Assembly (NCBI GenBank): GCA_002451165.1
Contig: DKBH01000060.1
Location: 1 to 21,658 of the forward strand
Length of the DNA stretch: 21,658 nucleotides
Reading direction: 5' to 3'
Source of the DNA: Nitrospiraceae bacterium UBA6905
GTDB lineage: Bacteria > Nitrospirota > Thermodesulfovibrionia > Thermodesulfovibrionales > UBA6898
Shown here piece after piece: positions 8,491 through 16,278 of this stretch. Within the stretch, counting starts at the first letter, position 1, and every line of letters begins with the position of its first letter. The position numbers and the translations under genes were made by a program. A model generated the notes under the pieces. The model made no database searches. It saw only the letters and a program-made list of their open reading frames with translations, and was not told the DNA's origin.

Positions 8491-9086
8491 TTCCGGCCTC
8501 CTCGATTCCTCTCCATTATACCTCATGATACGTCCCAACAAAGGCAGCATGAACATCGACTTTGATAGTATCAATGAGATTACGGCCTGTATTGTTTTGC
8601 AAGCCTCCCTCTTCGCACTACTCCACATAATGTCGTGCATGATGGACAGCGCTGCATCACTTCCTCTTTACACCTTTCGGATTATTGCCGCTGGCATTCG
8701 AACCGGCCGAGACAATACCATTCTTCCATTTGAAGGGAATTCAGGTATGCTCAGTTTCTCCTGACTCACGTCTGCGTCCTATAGAAAACGTCGAGATAAC
8801 TACGATCCTTCAGCTTTCCACCCTCTGTCCAGAGCTAAGCGGCACAGGCCTCTTCCCCGGTTCCAGGACGGTTCTGCCCTTGTAGCAATCGTTGTCTGGC
8901 GTACGGTCTATGACAATAACGAGACCTGCAATACTGCACCCTGTCTGGTGCCCTTTGCGATAATTTACTGCAGCGTTCAAGAAGGAACCATCTCACAAAT
9001 TTTCGAGGTCTCGAAATTATCCCCCATGGCAATTGCATCATCTGCAGCGGCTGATCTACCCCTCTGGCGAGAAAGTTTCCCTGTAC
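8491..9086. other. Largely non-coding stretch upstream of PAS kinase
   Basis: No gene is recognised in these 596 bases apart from the candidate promoter near 8515-8541. A minus-strand frame of about 60 codons (8810-8992) is open but has no ATG, no ribosome site and no recognisable family. The region directly follows the decayed methyltransferase-like gene and may itself contain decayed coding sequence. Confidence 0.45.
8515..8541 (-). promoter_or_regulatory. Candidate sigma-70 promoter of the PAS kinase gene
   Basis: In the minus sense there is a perfect TATAAT (8515-8520) preceded by TTGTTG (8536-8541) with a 15-base spacer, which is shorter than the ideal 17. The -10 box lies 25 bases before the chosen start codon. 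The perfect -10 is suggestive; the spacing lowers confidence. Confidence 0.4.
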
Positions 9087-9666
9087 TTACCAGATGCCTA
9101 AAATGAGGCGGCGTACCGATGCTGTGTAGGCTACCCTTCTGGGATCTTGGGAAAGTATCCGCTCCTCTGCCCGAATACGGTAGAGCAGGGATGTCCACCC
9201 TGCCAGCACCATCAGCACCGTTCCCAAATTCCATTCCCGGAAATTGTAGCCAATATCGGCGATCACATAGGCCAGATACATGGGATAGCCTACGAATCGG
9301 TAGTGACTCTCGTCACTAAAACTCGCAGGGCCGGGAAGACCCCAAACCGTATGCCCAGGCTGATAAGACAGGCGAGGTTCAGACAGGCTCCGAACGTCAC
9401 AAGGACGAGTCCGCCTGCGGATCAAGCCGACTCTCCGGGGACCCACCGAAGATAGGCCACCTGTGCGTAAGGGTACGCATAGGCCACGAGAACGACTGTA
9501 ACGGACAGGAATGAGTGATTATGATCCTCAGGCGAACGCCTCGTCAGGGTGATCATGAGGACCAGTACATGCTGCAAGACATAGATCCAGTCTACAATCG
9601 TGAAGGTAGGCGTCAGCACTATGAGAATGCCAGTTCCGCTGATGTGACGACAAAGAGAAGAAGGTA
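9087..9666 (-). pseudogene. Decayed isoprenylcysteine carboxyl-methyltransferase-like membrane protein
   Basis: Read on the minus strand, the region gives a typical ICMT/PEMT-family multi-membrane methyltransferase broken into pieces. The N-terminal part (about 9425-9640) reads TIVDWIYVLQHVLVLMI and AYAYPYAQVAYLRW. An in-frame TGA at 9422-9424 interrupts it, and the same frame continues with GGLVLVTFGACLNLACLIS and LGIRFGVFPALRVLVTR. A one-base loss at about 9306-9307 then shifts the frame into YRFVGYPMYLAYVIADIGY, RAEERIL and the closing GIW before a TAA at 9087-9089. The YRFVxxPMYLAY and AEERxL segments are the family signature for S-adenosylmethionine binding. The His of the usual RHPMYL is replaced by Gly-Tyr. 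The 5' end is uncertain: another frame shift near 9625 is likely. No intact start was found. Confidence 0.75.
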
Positions 9667-9687
9667 GCCGGTCCGCCGACCGGATAC
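9664..9687. repeat. Imperfect inverted repeat at the 5' edge of the pseudogene
   Basis: Arms GTAGCCGGTC and GACCGGATAC pair with one mismatch around a 4-base loop. In the minus sense it is followed by a pyrimidine-rich stretch but no true T-run. Its core is unrelated to the longer terminator stem at 9885-9920 except for a shared CCGGATAC end. Its role is unknown. Confidence 0.35.
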
Positions 9688-9884
9688 TCCAGAGAAATGT
9701 GGCAGTATGTCGGCTACCCCCTTATGCCAACTCTTTTGGAAATAGCACATGAACTCCTGACTATGTTAGAAGTGAAAACTGTGAAATGTTGGGAGAAGGA
9801 TTACTACCCTGCTGATTACGTAACAATAGCAGCACGTCTTGCAGTACGAAGTATTGAAGATCATCGATCCAATATCTTTCCACA

Positions 9885-9920
9885 AAAGCGGGGGTATCCG
9901 TTTCCGGATACCCCCGCTTT
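9885..9920 (-). terminator. Strong rho-independent-type hairpin after the small membrane protein gene
   Basis: A perfect 16-bp stem (AAAGCGGGGGTATCCG and its complement) encloses a 4-base loop that reads GAAA in the minus-strand transcript, a GNRA-type tetraloop. A short T-run (CTTTTG) ends the right arm. It lies 30 bases after the stop of the 9951-10343 gene. In the plus sense the loop is TTTC and a CTTT follows, so bidirectional action is possible, but the pseudogene reads away from it. Confidence 0.85.
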
Positions 9921-9950
9921 CCCTGTTCCGCGTGACCGATCTATTCGTTT

Positions 9951-10343
9951 CTACTCGTTGCCGGGTGCCGGGCCTCCCGCATCCTTCGGGGCCTTCTTCG
10001 CCTCCGCTGCCTTCTTCTGCCGCCTGCCCGCAAGGTATGCAGCCGACGGGCTCCAGTTGAACGTCGCCACCCGCGACAGCCCCTCTGCCGTGCCGCCGAA
10101 CATCTTCGCCGCCGCCACCCGCAGCAGTATCGCTATCCCGATGAACGGAAGAAATACCGCATAGATCAACCCCAGCACCGGTGCCGCCGCAAGCACCATA
10201 ACGGGGTTTGCCTTGTAATACACCGTCTCTTCCTTGCCCGGCAGGCTGCCCGCTTCGCTCATCGTGATCCGATCGCCTGTGGAAAAGTTCCAGTAGCTGC
10301 CCTTTCCTGCCCTGTCTCCTGCTATGTACCGTATCTGTAACAT
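9951..10343 (-). CDS. Small conserved-looking membrane protein of unknown function
   Basis: The product is 130 residues. Residues 1-45 form a polar, probably folded N-terminal part with GDRAGKGSYWNFSTGDRITM. One long hydrophobic stretch (about 47-78) could form one or two membrane segments, with Pro at 55 and 66. A short region with FNWSPSAAYLAGRR follows. The C-terminus (from about 107) is a Lys/Ala-rich, probably disordered tail ending PAPGNE. I do not recognise a named family. The start at 10343 is well supported by AGGAGGT 7 bases upstream. The gene is monocistronic: it has its own strong terminator at 9885-9920 and a 245-base gap behind the TAXI-type gene. Confidence 0.75.
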   Translation of the reverse strand: MLQIRYIAGDRAGKGSYWNFSTGDRITMSEAGSLPGKEETVYYKANPVMVLAAAPVLGLIYAVFLPFIGIAILLRVAAAKMFGGTAEGLSRVATFNWSPSAAYLAGRRQKKAAEAKKAPKDAGGPAPGNE

Positions 10344-10588
10344 GGTCTGTACCTCCTGTTGTTTTCTTGATCCCAGAATACCAAAGATCCCCTCCCAGCG
10401 TAATTGGACAAACTACCTATTTGCCCGGAAATTGTGTCTTAGTTTCCTGGAAATGTTGCGCTAACAACTCTTACCCTTCCTACGATCGGATACCGAGAGG
10501 AAAAAAGGAGTAGCAAGAACCTCGAAAAAAAATCGATCTCATGCCGTAACATCGACATGTTCTCTGACAAGTTGCATAATAATTTTCT

Positions 10589-11887
10589 CTACTTCATAGA
10601 CCGCTCAAGCCTTCCCCGCACAAGCGTAAGCTGGACCCTGAGAATATAGAGCATCTCAGCATAAAAGACTGGCACATGGAGATGATCAACTCTATCCTCC
10701 AGCCGGTCCAACTGCTCAACAAGATCGCTCACGCGCTGCCCTTGGTTTCTGTCGTCCAGTGCATGCTCGATGAAGCGCAACTCACCGTATGAACGGTAAA
10801 TTTTTCGCCTCACTTGCCATCCGTACAGGGGCGGTACAAACCGTACAAGGGGAAAAAAGATTCCAAGCAACGGTATGAGCAGAAGAAGCAGGCGCCCCAA
10901 GAATACCGCCAGCCAGAAGGGGAGATAGCGCTGAAGAAAGGGACGCCCTGTCTTATAAAACTGTCGCGCTTCCTCACTCAGCGGAAGGTCAATCGATTCT
11001 GCAGCAGGGAACTGACCGGGCTTCTGGAATATTCCCGGTCCTGAGTGGATCTGCATTGCAGCGTCGAGCAGCAGGTACTGGATTGCCGGATGCAGGTCTT
11101 TGCGCACTGCGAGGCTCGCCTTCGGCGCGAGCAGTACTGCATCGCCGGGAGGCCGGTTTTTTTCCAGGTCACCCACTCCCGCCGGCACGATAACTTTATT
11201 CAGGAAGGGAAAAAGAGCAACATAGGCCTCCGCACGCGGAAAGCTTGCAAGCTCGACGCTGCTGTCGGCAAGCAGCCGGCGCACTACAGAAGAATCCCAG
11301 GATGTCAGCATGAGCGCCGCGTCAATCTCGCCTTCCCGCAGCTTCTCGCCGGCGGCCTGGGGGGTAAGGGCAAGCAACTCGGCGAAATTCTGATCAATGC
11401 CGTTGCGAGCAAGAAGCTCGAGCGTCAGGGCACGCGAGCCGCTGCCCTCAGGACCAATAGATATTCTCTTGCCGCGGAGGCTTTCGAGCCCCTTCCCATG
11501 AAATTCACTTCGATAGAAGAACCAGAGGGGCTCGTAAGCAACCGTGCCGAGAGACGCCAAGTCAGGCGAGTCCTTCTCGCTGGCAGTACCTCCCTGCAAG
11601 AGGCCGATACTCACTCCATAGCGAGGGTCGCTCAGCTGTTTCAGATTCTCCAGTGCCCCCGCAGTCGGCCGCAGATGAAGCTCGATCCCCTCCCGTGCGA
11701 GAATCTCGCGGTACCGTCTCCCAAACTCATAATATGCGCTTCCCTCCGGTCCGGTTACCATGGTCACGGTGCGTGGGGGCATCGGACGCAGAATCACGAC
11801 CGACGTCCATATCACAGCCACGACAAACGTTGCAGTGATAATCAAGATGGAGAAGCGATGTGCGCGAGCGAAATTTCTGACTGTCAT
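10589..11887 (-). CDS. Membrane-anchored TAXI-family solute-binding protein
   Basis: The product is 432 residues. A membrane anchor (about 12-34) is followed by a TAXI/NMT1-like periplasmic binding domain (about 40-300). Its motifs include TMVTGPEGSAYYEFGRRYREI, YGVSIGLLQGGTA and LRGKRISIGPEGSGSRALT, typical of the TAXI group of TRAP substrate-binding subunits. A second strongly hydrophobic region (about 320-356) and a charged C-terminal region (about 357-432) follow. The latter contains a Leu/Asp/Arg-rich stretch at 386-400 that may form a coiled coil. No TRAP membrane subunits (TAXI-type fused DctQM) are nearby, so transport or a sensory role cannot be decided. The start at 11887 has GGAG 4 bases upstream, and the N-terminal anchor begins soon after it. 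Confidence 0.85.
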   Translation of the reverse strand: MTVRNFARAHRFSILIITATFVVAVIWTSVVILRPMPPRTVTMVTGPEGSAYYEFGRRYREILAREGIELHLRPTAGALENLKQLSDPRYGVSIGLLQGGTASEKDSPDLASLGTVAYEPLWFFYRSEFHGKGLESLRGKRISIGPEGSGSRALTLELLARNGIDQNFAELLALTPQAAGEKLREGEIDAALMLTSWDSSVVRRLLADSSVELASFPRAEAYVALFPFLNKVIVPAGVGDLEKNRPPGDAVLLAPKASLAVRKDLHPAIQYLLLDAAMQIHSGPGIFQKPGQFPAAESIDLPLSEEARQFYKTGRPFLQRYLPFWLAVFLGRLLLLLIPLLGIFFPLVRFVPPLYGWQVRRKIYRSYGELRFIEHALDDRNQGQRVSDLVEQLDRLEDRVDHLHVPVFYAEMLYILRVQLTLVRGRLERSMK

Positions 11888-12234
11888 ACAGCTCCAGAGC
11901 CGTCCAAATTGGGCTTCAATGTCTCAATCAGTTTCTGGCAGCCAATTAGCATAATATATTTCTTGTGCAGACTTTTTTCTCATTATACGCTCTTTCAGGA
12001 ACTATGCAAATCACGCAAGGCTGAAACAGACAGGTCACAAAGGAAGCCACGCCTTTTCCCAAAGAGAACCTTGTATTGATTGATGAGTATGATATCATGG
12101 ATGGAAGGGAAGCAGGCGGAGAGCGGCGCCGCTGCTCATGGTTCCGACCGATTGCTGCGGCATAAGCACGAAAATGCGTCAGAAGATACCACAACAAATT
12201 ACTCTTTGACCAGGTTTGGGTGGGGGAAATTGAA
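11888..12234. other. Divergent intergenic region
   Basis: This 347-base region separates the leftward TAXI-type gene from the rightward transglycosylase gene and should hold promoters for both. A minus-strand frame covering 11946-12299 overlaps the start of the transglycosylase gene, has no family resemblance and is not called. No terminator-like hairpin was seen. Confidence 0.5.
12071..12098 (+). promoter_or_regulatory. Candidate promoter of the transglycosylase-Omp85 unit
   Basis: TTGTAT and TATCAT are separated by 16 bases and lie about 140 bases before the lipoprotein start codon. Match to sigma-70 consensus is moderate and the leader would be long. Confidence 0.25.
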
Positions 12235-13711
12235 ATGAAAAAAAACACTGCGTCAAAAATCGGTTTTGCATCAATACTTTTTTTCCTCTTGTTCACCATG
12301 GCCTGCGAGAAAAAGACGGCAGACGTCGAAGTGAAAAAGACGGCAGATGTCGAACCGATATTAGATGTGGATGAGAAATGGACTGGTGATTTCGACGGGA
12401 TGGTCTAAAGAAAGAAAATTCGTATACTTGCACCATACAGCAAGACGTTCTTCTTTCTGGACGGCGCCAAGCAGGCCGGCGTCACCTATGAGATGATGAA
12501 ACTTTTTGAAGAGTGGCTAAACAAGAAACTCGGCAAGAAACTTTTGAAAGTTCATTTAGTATTAATCCCCACACCCAGCGAAGATCTTCTCTCCGGTCTG
12601 ATAGAGGGTCGTGGTGATATTGCAACGGGAAACCTCACGATCACGTCAGAGCGCAAAAAAATCGTCGACTTCTCAGATCCCTTTGCATCTGGTGCCAAAG
12701 AAATCATTGTTGCGGCAAAGGGGACGCCAGCCCTGAATACCATAGAGGACCTTTCCGACAGGGAAATATATGTCCGTCCGTCGAGCAGCTACAACGAAAG
12801 CCTGAAAGAACTCAACAATCGACTGAAGAAAGCAGGCCGGAAGTTGGTCAAGATCGTGACCACCGATCCATATCTCGAGGATGAGGATATCCTGGAGATG
12901 GTCAACGCCAGTCTTCTTCCCATCACTGCCGTGGATGAGCATCTTGCGGAGCCGTGGAGCAAAGTCTTTGAAAATCTCGTACTGTATCCGAATCTCGCCG
13001 TACGTACCGGCGGCGAGCTTGGTAGTGCCTTTCGAAAAAAACAGTCCAAAGCTCAAGAAAGTGATCAACGAGTTCGCTGCTCAGTACAAGCAAGGCACCA
13101 TGATTTTCAATACGGTCATCAACCGCTACCTGAAGAGCACCACGTGGGTGAAAAATGCCTTAGCCAAGGAAGATCTCCGAAGATTTTCTGAGGCTGATGA
13201 TTTCTTTATCAAATATGCCGATAAATACGGCTTTGACTGGCTTTTTGTGGCGGCTCTTGCCTACCAGGAATCAGGGATCGATCAGAGTGTGCGCAGCCCG
13301 GCCGGCGCTATAGGAGTGATGCAGATGCTGCCCTCTACGGCGAAAGATCCCCATGTCAATATTCCGAACATCAATAACATGGAGAACAACATTCACGCCG
13401 GCGTCAAGTACCTGCGATTCATCTGGGACAGCTATTTTGAGAAGAAACAGATGGACGAGGCTAACAAGACGCTCTTCACCATGGCCAGTTATAATGCCGG
13501 GGCGGGAAAGATTGCCCAGCCCTGTAGAGAAGCTGAGAAGACCGAGTTTGACCCCAATGTATGGTTTGGCAATGTGGAGGTTATTGCAGCTGAACGGATC
13601 GGAAGAGAGACTGTCCACTATGTAAGCAACATTTATAAATACTATACGGCCTATCGTCTTACTACTGACGAACTGGAAATAAAAAGAAGAGTGAAAGAAG
13701 AGCTGCGGTAA
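12235..13711 (+). pseudogene. MltF-like lytic transglycosylase lipoprotein, broken by a stop codon and a frameshift
   Basis: If repaired, this encodes about 491 residues: a lipoprotein signal (lipobox TMAC), a short repeat linker, a family-3 solute-binding domain (about 12412-13040) and an SLT lytic transglycosylase domain (about 13190-13690). Such enzymes cut peptidoglycan glycan strands from the periplasmic side of a membrane. The SLT catalytic Glu is codon 13268-13270 in AYQESGID, followed by GAIGVMQMLPST and ASYNAGAGKI. The first lesion is an in-frame TAA at 12406-12408 between DFDGMV and RKKIRIL, where relatives have a Lys-like residue. The second is a 7-A run at 13035-13041; dropping one A restores AFRKNSPKLKKVINEF. 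Everything else reads cleanly, so the damage is recent, a sequencing artefact, or bypassed. The Omp85 gene starts 39 bases later. Confidence 0.85.
12307..12354 (+). repeat. 24-bp tandem duplication in the lipoprotein linker
   Basis: Two adjacent 24-base units differ at two positions and encode EKKTADVE and VKKTADVE, just after the lipidated Cys. The repeat adds flexible charged linker between the membrane anchor and the binding domain. It looks like a recent slippage duplication and could vary in copy number between strains. Confidence 0.85.
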
Positions 13712-13750
13712 GATGATGTCGTCGTGCCATAGTATATGCAGGGAGGATGC

Positions 13751-15052
13751 ATGAATAGGAAAGGCGTACTCTTCTTCTTTGTCTTCTTTTCACTCTTTTG
13801 CTCTTATGGTGCATATGCCCAGACCATATTGGTCACCCCGGAGAAGGGTTTTGAGAAGCAGGTGCTCACGGTCCCCTATGCCTTCTATAACGAAGCATAC
13901 GGAACTTCTGTGGGATTTCTCTATGGCGTCGCCGGAGCACCGCAGGACCAGGCAGCTGTGGTGATATCGGCTGTCGTGGGCGATACAGGCTCCTATTCTC
14001 TTTTTTTCCTGGAGAGGAATATCCAGGTCCCCTTCATGAAGCGGCTGTTTATCGATACAGACCTTGTGCTGAGCAAATACAGTGACCTGAGAGTCTATAC
14101 AGACGGCAACCCTGATTTCACGCATGAACGGGCCGGGAGCAATGAATCTGATAAGGAGAATTACATTGAAGGCAACGGATCGGATCATTACGTAAGACTT
14201 AAGCTGAAATACCTGCTTCCACTGGGCCACGGGAAGATCGAGGTCATCCCGACGCAGGTTCTCGACAGAGGCCTTCTGAAATCCGGCGAAGTCGGAGCAA
14301 CCTCCTGGAACCCGCTTGAAAGCGGCCGGACATTCATCGAATCGAGAATTTACCTCAGAAACCAGGAAGTGGATAGTGATTTGTTGGAAGAGGGAAAAGA
14401 CAAGACCCACGCGATTGAGGTGGGCCTGTATCGGGATAATACCGATCTCCCGATCAACCCGTCGAAAGGAAGCAGCCTTCGGCTGAGGTTCAGCAGGGAC
14501 TGGGGAGGGGCGGGCAGTTCAGCGCCCTGGACCGTGCTCGATGGAGAGTTCAGTAAATATATTTCTCTGGGCGAATCGGAAACGTTCAGGCAGCGTGTTG
14601 TCGCCCTGAATTTCTGGACGGCGAAGGTGCTGACCTGGGATGCCGCTCACGAGGAAGATGGAAAGAATGTCTTTCACCGGCCACCTCCGTATGCGGGAGC
14701 CGACCTGGGGGGCTTGTTCAGGATGCGCGGATATGCCTCTTCGCGCTTTCATGACAAGGCAGCGATCTATTATGCCGCTGAATACCGTATGACGCCGAAG
14801 TGGAATCCCTTTGACGATATGGGATGGGTCAAGAAATATCTGGATATCGCATGGTGGCAATGGGTCCCTTTTGTGGAGGTCGGGCGTGTCGCACCCTCCT
14901 GGACGATGAACGATCTGCACTCATCCATGAAATTGGACGCTGGATTCGGCGTACGCGCAATGGCGAAGGGACTCATAGTGCGTATCGATACCGCGGTATC
15001 GAAGGAGGAATTCGGCGTGCAGATGATGGTCGGACACCCATTTCCGTTTTAG
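13751..15052 (+). CDS. Omp85/BamA-family outer-membrane barrel without POTRA domains
   Basis: The product is 433 residues. A signal peptide ends at about residue 24 (cleavage AYA-Q). The rest is a chain of alternating beta strands. It carries the NPSKGSSLRLRF strand (about 236-247) and the Omp85 lumen-loop motif MRGY at 325-328, with an aromatic-rich end finishing HPFPF; the terminal Phe is the usual outer-membrane insertion signal. The length fits a 16-stranded Omp85 barrel alone; there is no room for N-terminal POTRA domains, unlike BamA or TamA. Its role could be protein or lipid insertion or a solitary surface antigen; the sequence does not decide. The start at 13751 has GGGAGG upstream and begins the signal peptide. 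It follows the transglycosylase gene closely and is probably co-transcribed with it. Confidence 0.85.
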   Translation: MNRKGVLFFFVFFSLFCSYGAYAQTILVTPEKGFEKQVLTVPYAFYNEAYGTSVGFLYGVAGAPQDQAAVVISAVVGDTGSYSLFFLERNIQVPFMKRLFIDTDLVLSKYSDLRVYTDGNPDFTHERAGSNESDKENYIEGNGSDHYVRLKLKYLLPLGHGKIEVIPTQVLDRGLLKSGEVGATSWNPLESGRTFIESRIYLRNQEVDSDLLEEGKDKTHAIEVGLYRDNTDLPINPSKGSSLRLRFSRDWGGAGSSAPWTVLDGEFSKYISLGESETFRQRVVALNFWTAKVLTWDAAHEEDGKNVFHRPPPYAGADLGGLFRMRGYASSRFHDKAAIYYAAEYRMTPKWNPFDDMGWVKKYLDIAWWQWVPFVEVGRVAPSWTMNDLHSSMKLDAGFGVRAMAKGLIVRIDTAVSKEEFGVQMMVGHPFPF

Positions 15053-15074
15053 GAGGTTGTTCCCTGTTTACTTT

Positions 15075-16166
15075 TTATCGGCTCACGGGAATGGTTAAAA
15101 TGGGCGCCGTCATCTGATCTGCTGAACCTGCGATGGTAATGGACCAACACATGCGCAGCGCTCTAAAGAATGCCTTTGTGCGCTGGTCGGTTTCATCGAT
15201 ATAAAACCAGTATCCCCGATATTTCACAGCCACTGAAGTGTTTTCCGGTCTATCTTTTGATGAGATGATGCGGACACCCTGCCCGGGCAACCCCATCGGC
15301 GGAAAATGCAAGGACAGGCCCAAACGGTCATGCTCCGGTGGTACAATAACAGATGCTCTCAAGATCTCAATCATGTTGAATGTTGAACGCGTGGTGATCC
15401 CGATCCCCCATTCTTTCCCTGTTCTTAGGGCAAGATGGACGGGGATCATGATGTTCTGGAGTTCGCCCGGCGGGTATGGCAGCGCGAGCAACGCAAGAAA
15501 TTCCATAACCTTTTGTGAGTATTGAGGCGCATAATCACTGATCACGACTGAGAATTGCATTTTCTCCTGCGGGTCCCTTGCAAGGTCAAGCACACCCGCT
15601 GTATGCAGCTCTGTGAAAAGTTCGACAAACCGCTTGAACCCCGGACCGGCATTGCCCGATGCAGCAAGAAAGTCGGGATTGCGCAGGTCGTTGATTCTGT
15701 TCACGAACAGGATAAATAGATCATCACTGGCTGACATGGCACGTACGCTCAATAGAAGAATGTCCAATGGGATAGGTGCCATCATCTGCCGGATATAATC
15801 CTCACCTTGCACCGGCGCATAGGTAATCGTGGGGTTCTCCTCATAGGCCAAACCGCCTATGAAGAGATTCTCTCCGCTGATATCTTTCGGTCCGAAGCCG
15901 GCCTCGACACCGGCGTTGGCACTGAAACGAACGTTTGCCGCCACACTCTTTACCGCGAGGAGAGAAGAGGTTTCTCCATAGCGGCCCTTCACAATCGAGA
16001 GGAGCATCTGCTCATCTTCGGTTCTGTTGATAACTTCATTGTAATCCGCCCGCCCCACGATGATAGACCTCGGTCCCACCATTGCGCATCCTGATAACAC
16101 GCAGAGTACCAGGCAAAGGGCTGCCAGAGAATAAGCCTGACAATCTTTATGACAATATAATCGCAT
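15075..16166 (-). CDS. Lipoprotein of unknown function
   Basis: The product is 363 residues. It has a lipoprotein signal with lipobox LSGC (Cys27) after two earlier Cys residues at 5 and 9. The mature part is mixed alpha/beta. Recognisable pieces are IIVGRADYNEVINRTEDEQ near the start, LSIVKGRYGETSSLLAVKSV, YAPVQGEDYIRQMMAPIPL and RSTFNMIEILRASV. The C-terminus resembles a small folded domain with KYRGYWFYIDETDQRTKAFF. I recognise a pattern of uncharacterised proteobacterial lipoproteins but no named domain. The start at 16166 is preferred to the ATG at 16172 because GAGG is 8 bases before it rather than 2. It is convergent with the Omp85 gene (22-base gap) and follows the VWA-OmpA gene by 112 bases on the same strand. 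Confidence 0.75.
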   Translation of the reverse strand: MRLYCHKDCQAYSLAALCLVLCVLSGCAMVGPRSIIVGRADYNEVINRTEDEQMLLSIVKGRYGETSSLLAVKSVAANVRFSANAGVEAGFGPKDISGENLFIGGLAYEENPTITYAPVQGEDYIRQMMAPIPLDILLLSVRAMSASDDLFILFVNRINDLRNPDFLAASGNAGPGFKRFVELFTELHTAGVLDLARDPQEKMQFSVVISDYAPQYSQKVMEFLALLALPYPPGELQNIMIPVHLALRTGKEWGIGITTRSTFNMIEILRASVIVPPEHDRLGLSLHFPPMGLPGQGVRIISSKDRPENTSVAVKYRGYWFYIDETDQRTKAFFRALRMCWSITIAGSADQMTAPILTIPVSR

Positions 16167-16244
16167 TTTCATAACCTCGATACGTGGATTGCAAAAAACC
16201 TTCTGCAATCAGACCCGCATATAGATGTTCTTTTTATGCGGTAT

Positions 16245-16274
16245 AGTATACAGCACGGCACAATATGGCTATAA
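16245..16274 (-). promoter_or_regulatory. Candidate promoter of the unknown lipoprotein gene
   Basis: In the minus sense TATACT (16245-16250) is preceded by TTATAG with an 18-base spacer. The -10 box is good and the -35 poor. The -10 box lies within GTATACTATAC, a short inverted repeat. If real, the lipoprotein gene can be expressed apart from the VWA-OmpA gene. Confidence 0.3.
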
Positions 16275-16278
16275 CCGT

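Noticed and set aside
8810..8992. Minus-strand open frame of about 60 codons with LVIVIDRTPDNDCYKG
   Set aside because: It has no ATG, no ribosome site and no family resemblance. A frame this long is expected by chance fairly often; it may be a fragment of a lost gene.
9697..10164. Plus-strand frame of 155 codons
   Set aside because: It runs straight through the terminator hairpin and antisense to the well-supported 9951-10343 gene; the first 60 codons have no recognisable family.
11045..12079. Long plus-strand frame of 344 codons
   Set aside because: It is antisense to the TAXI-type gene, whose protein matches a known family along its whole length; the plus-strand product has shadow-like composition.
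13030..13045. Programmed ribosomal frameshift at the 7-A run
   Set aside because: Restoring the frame needs a +1 (or -2) shift, not the usual -1 slip, no stimulatory structure is evident, and the upstream TAA would still block the reading frame.
13790..14410. Minus-strand frame of 206 codons
   Set aside because: It is a shadow of the Omp85-family gene, which has a signal peptide, the MRGY motif and a C-terminal Phe in the plus frame.
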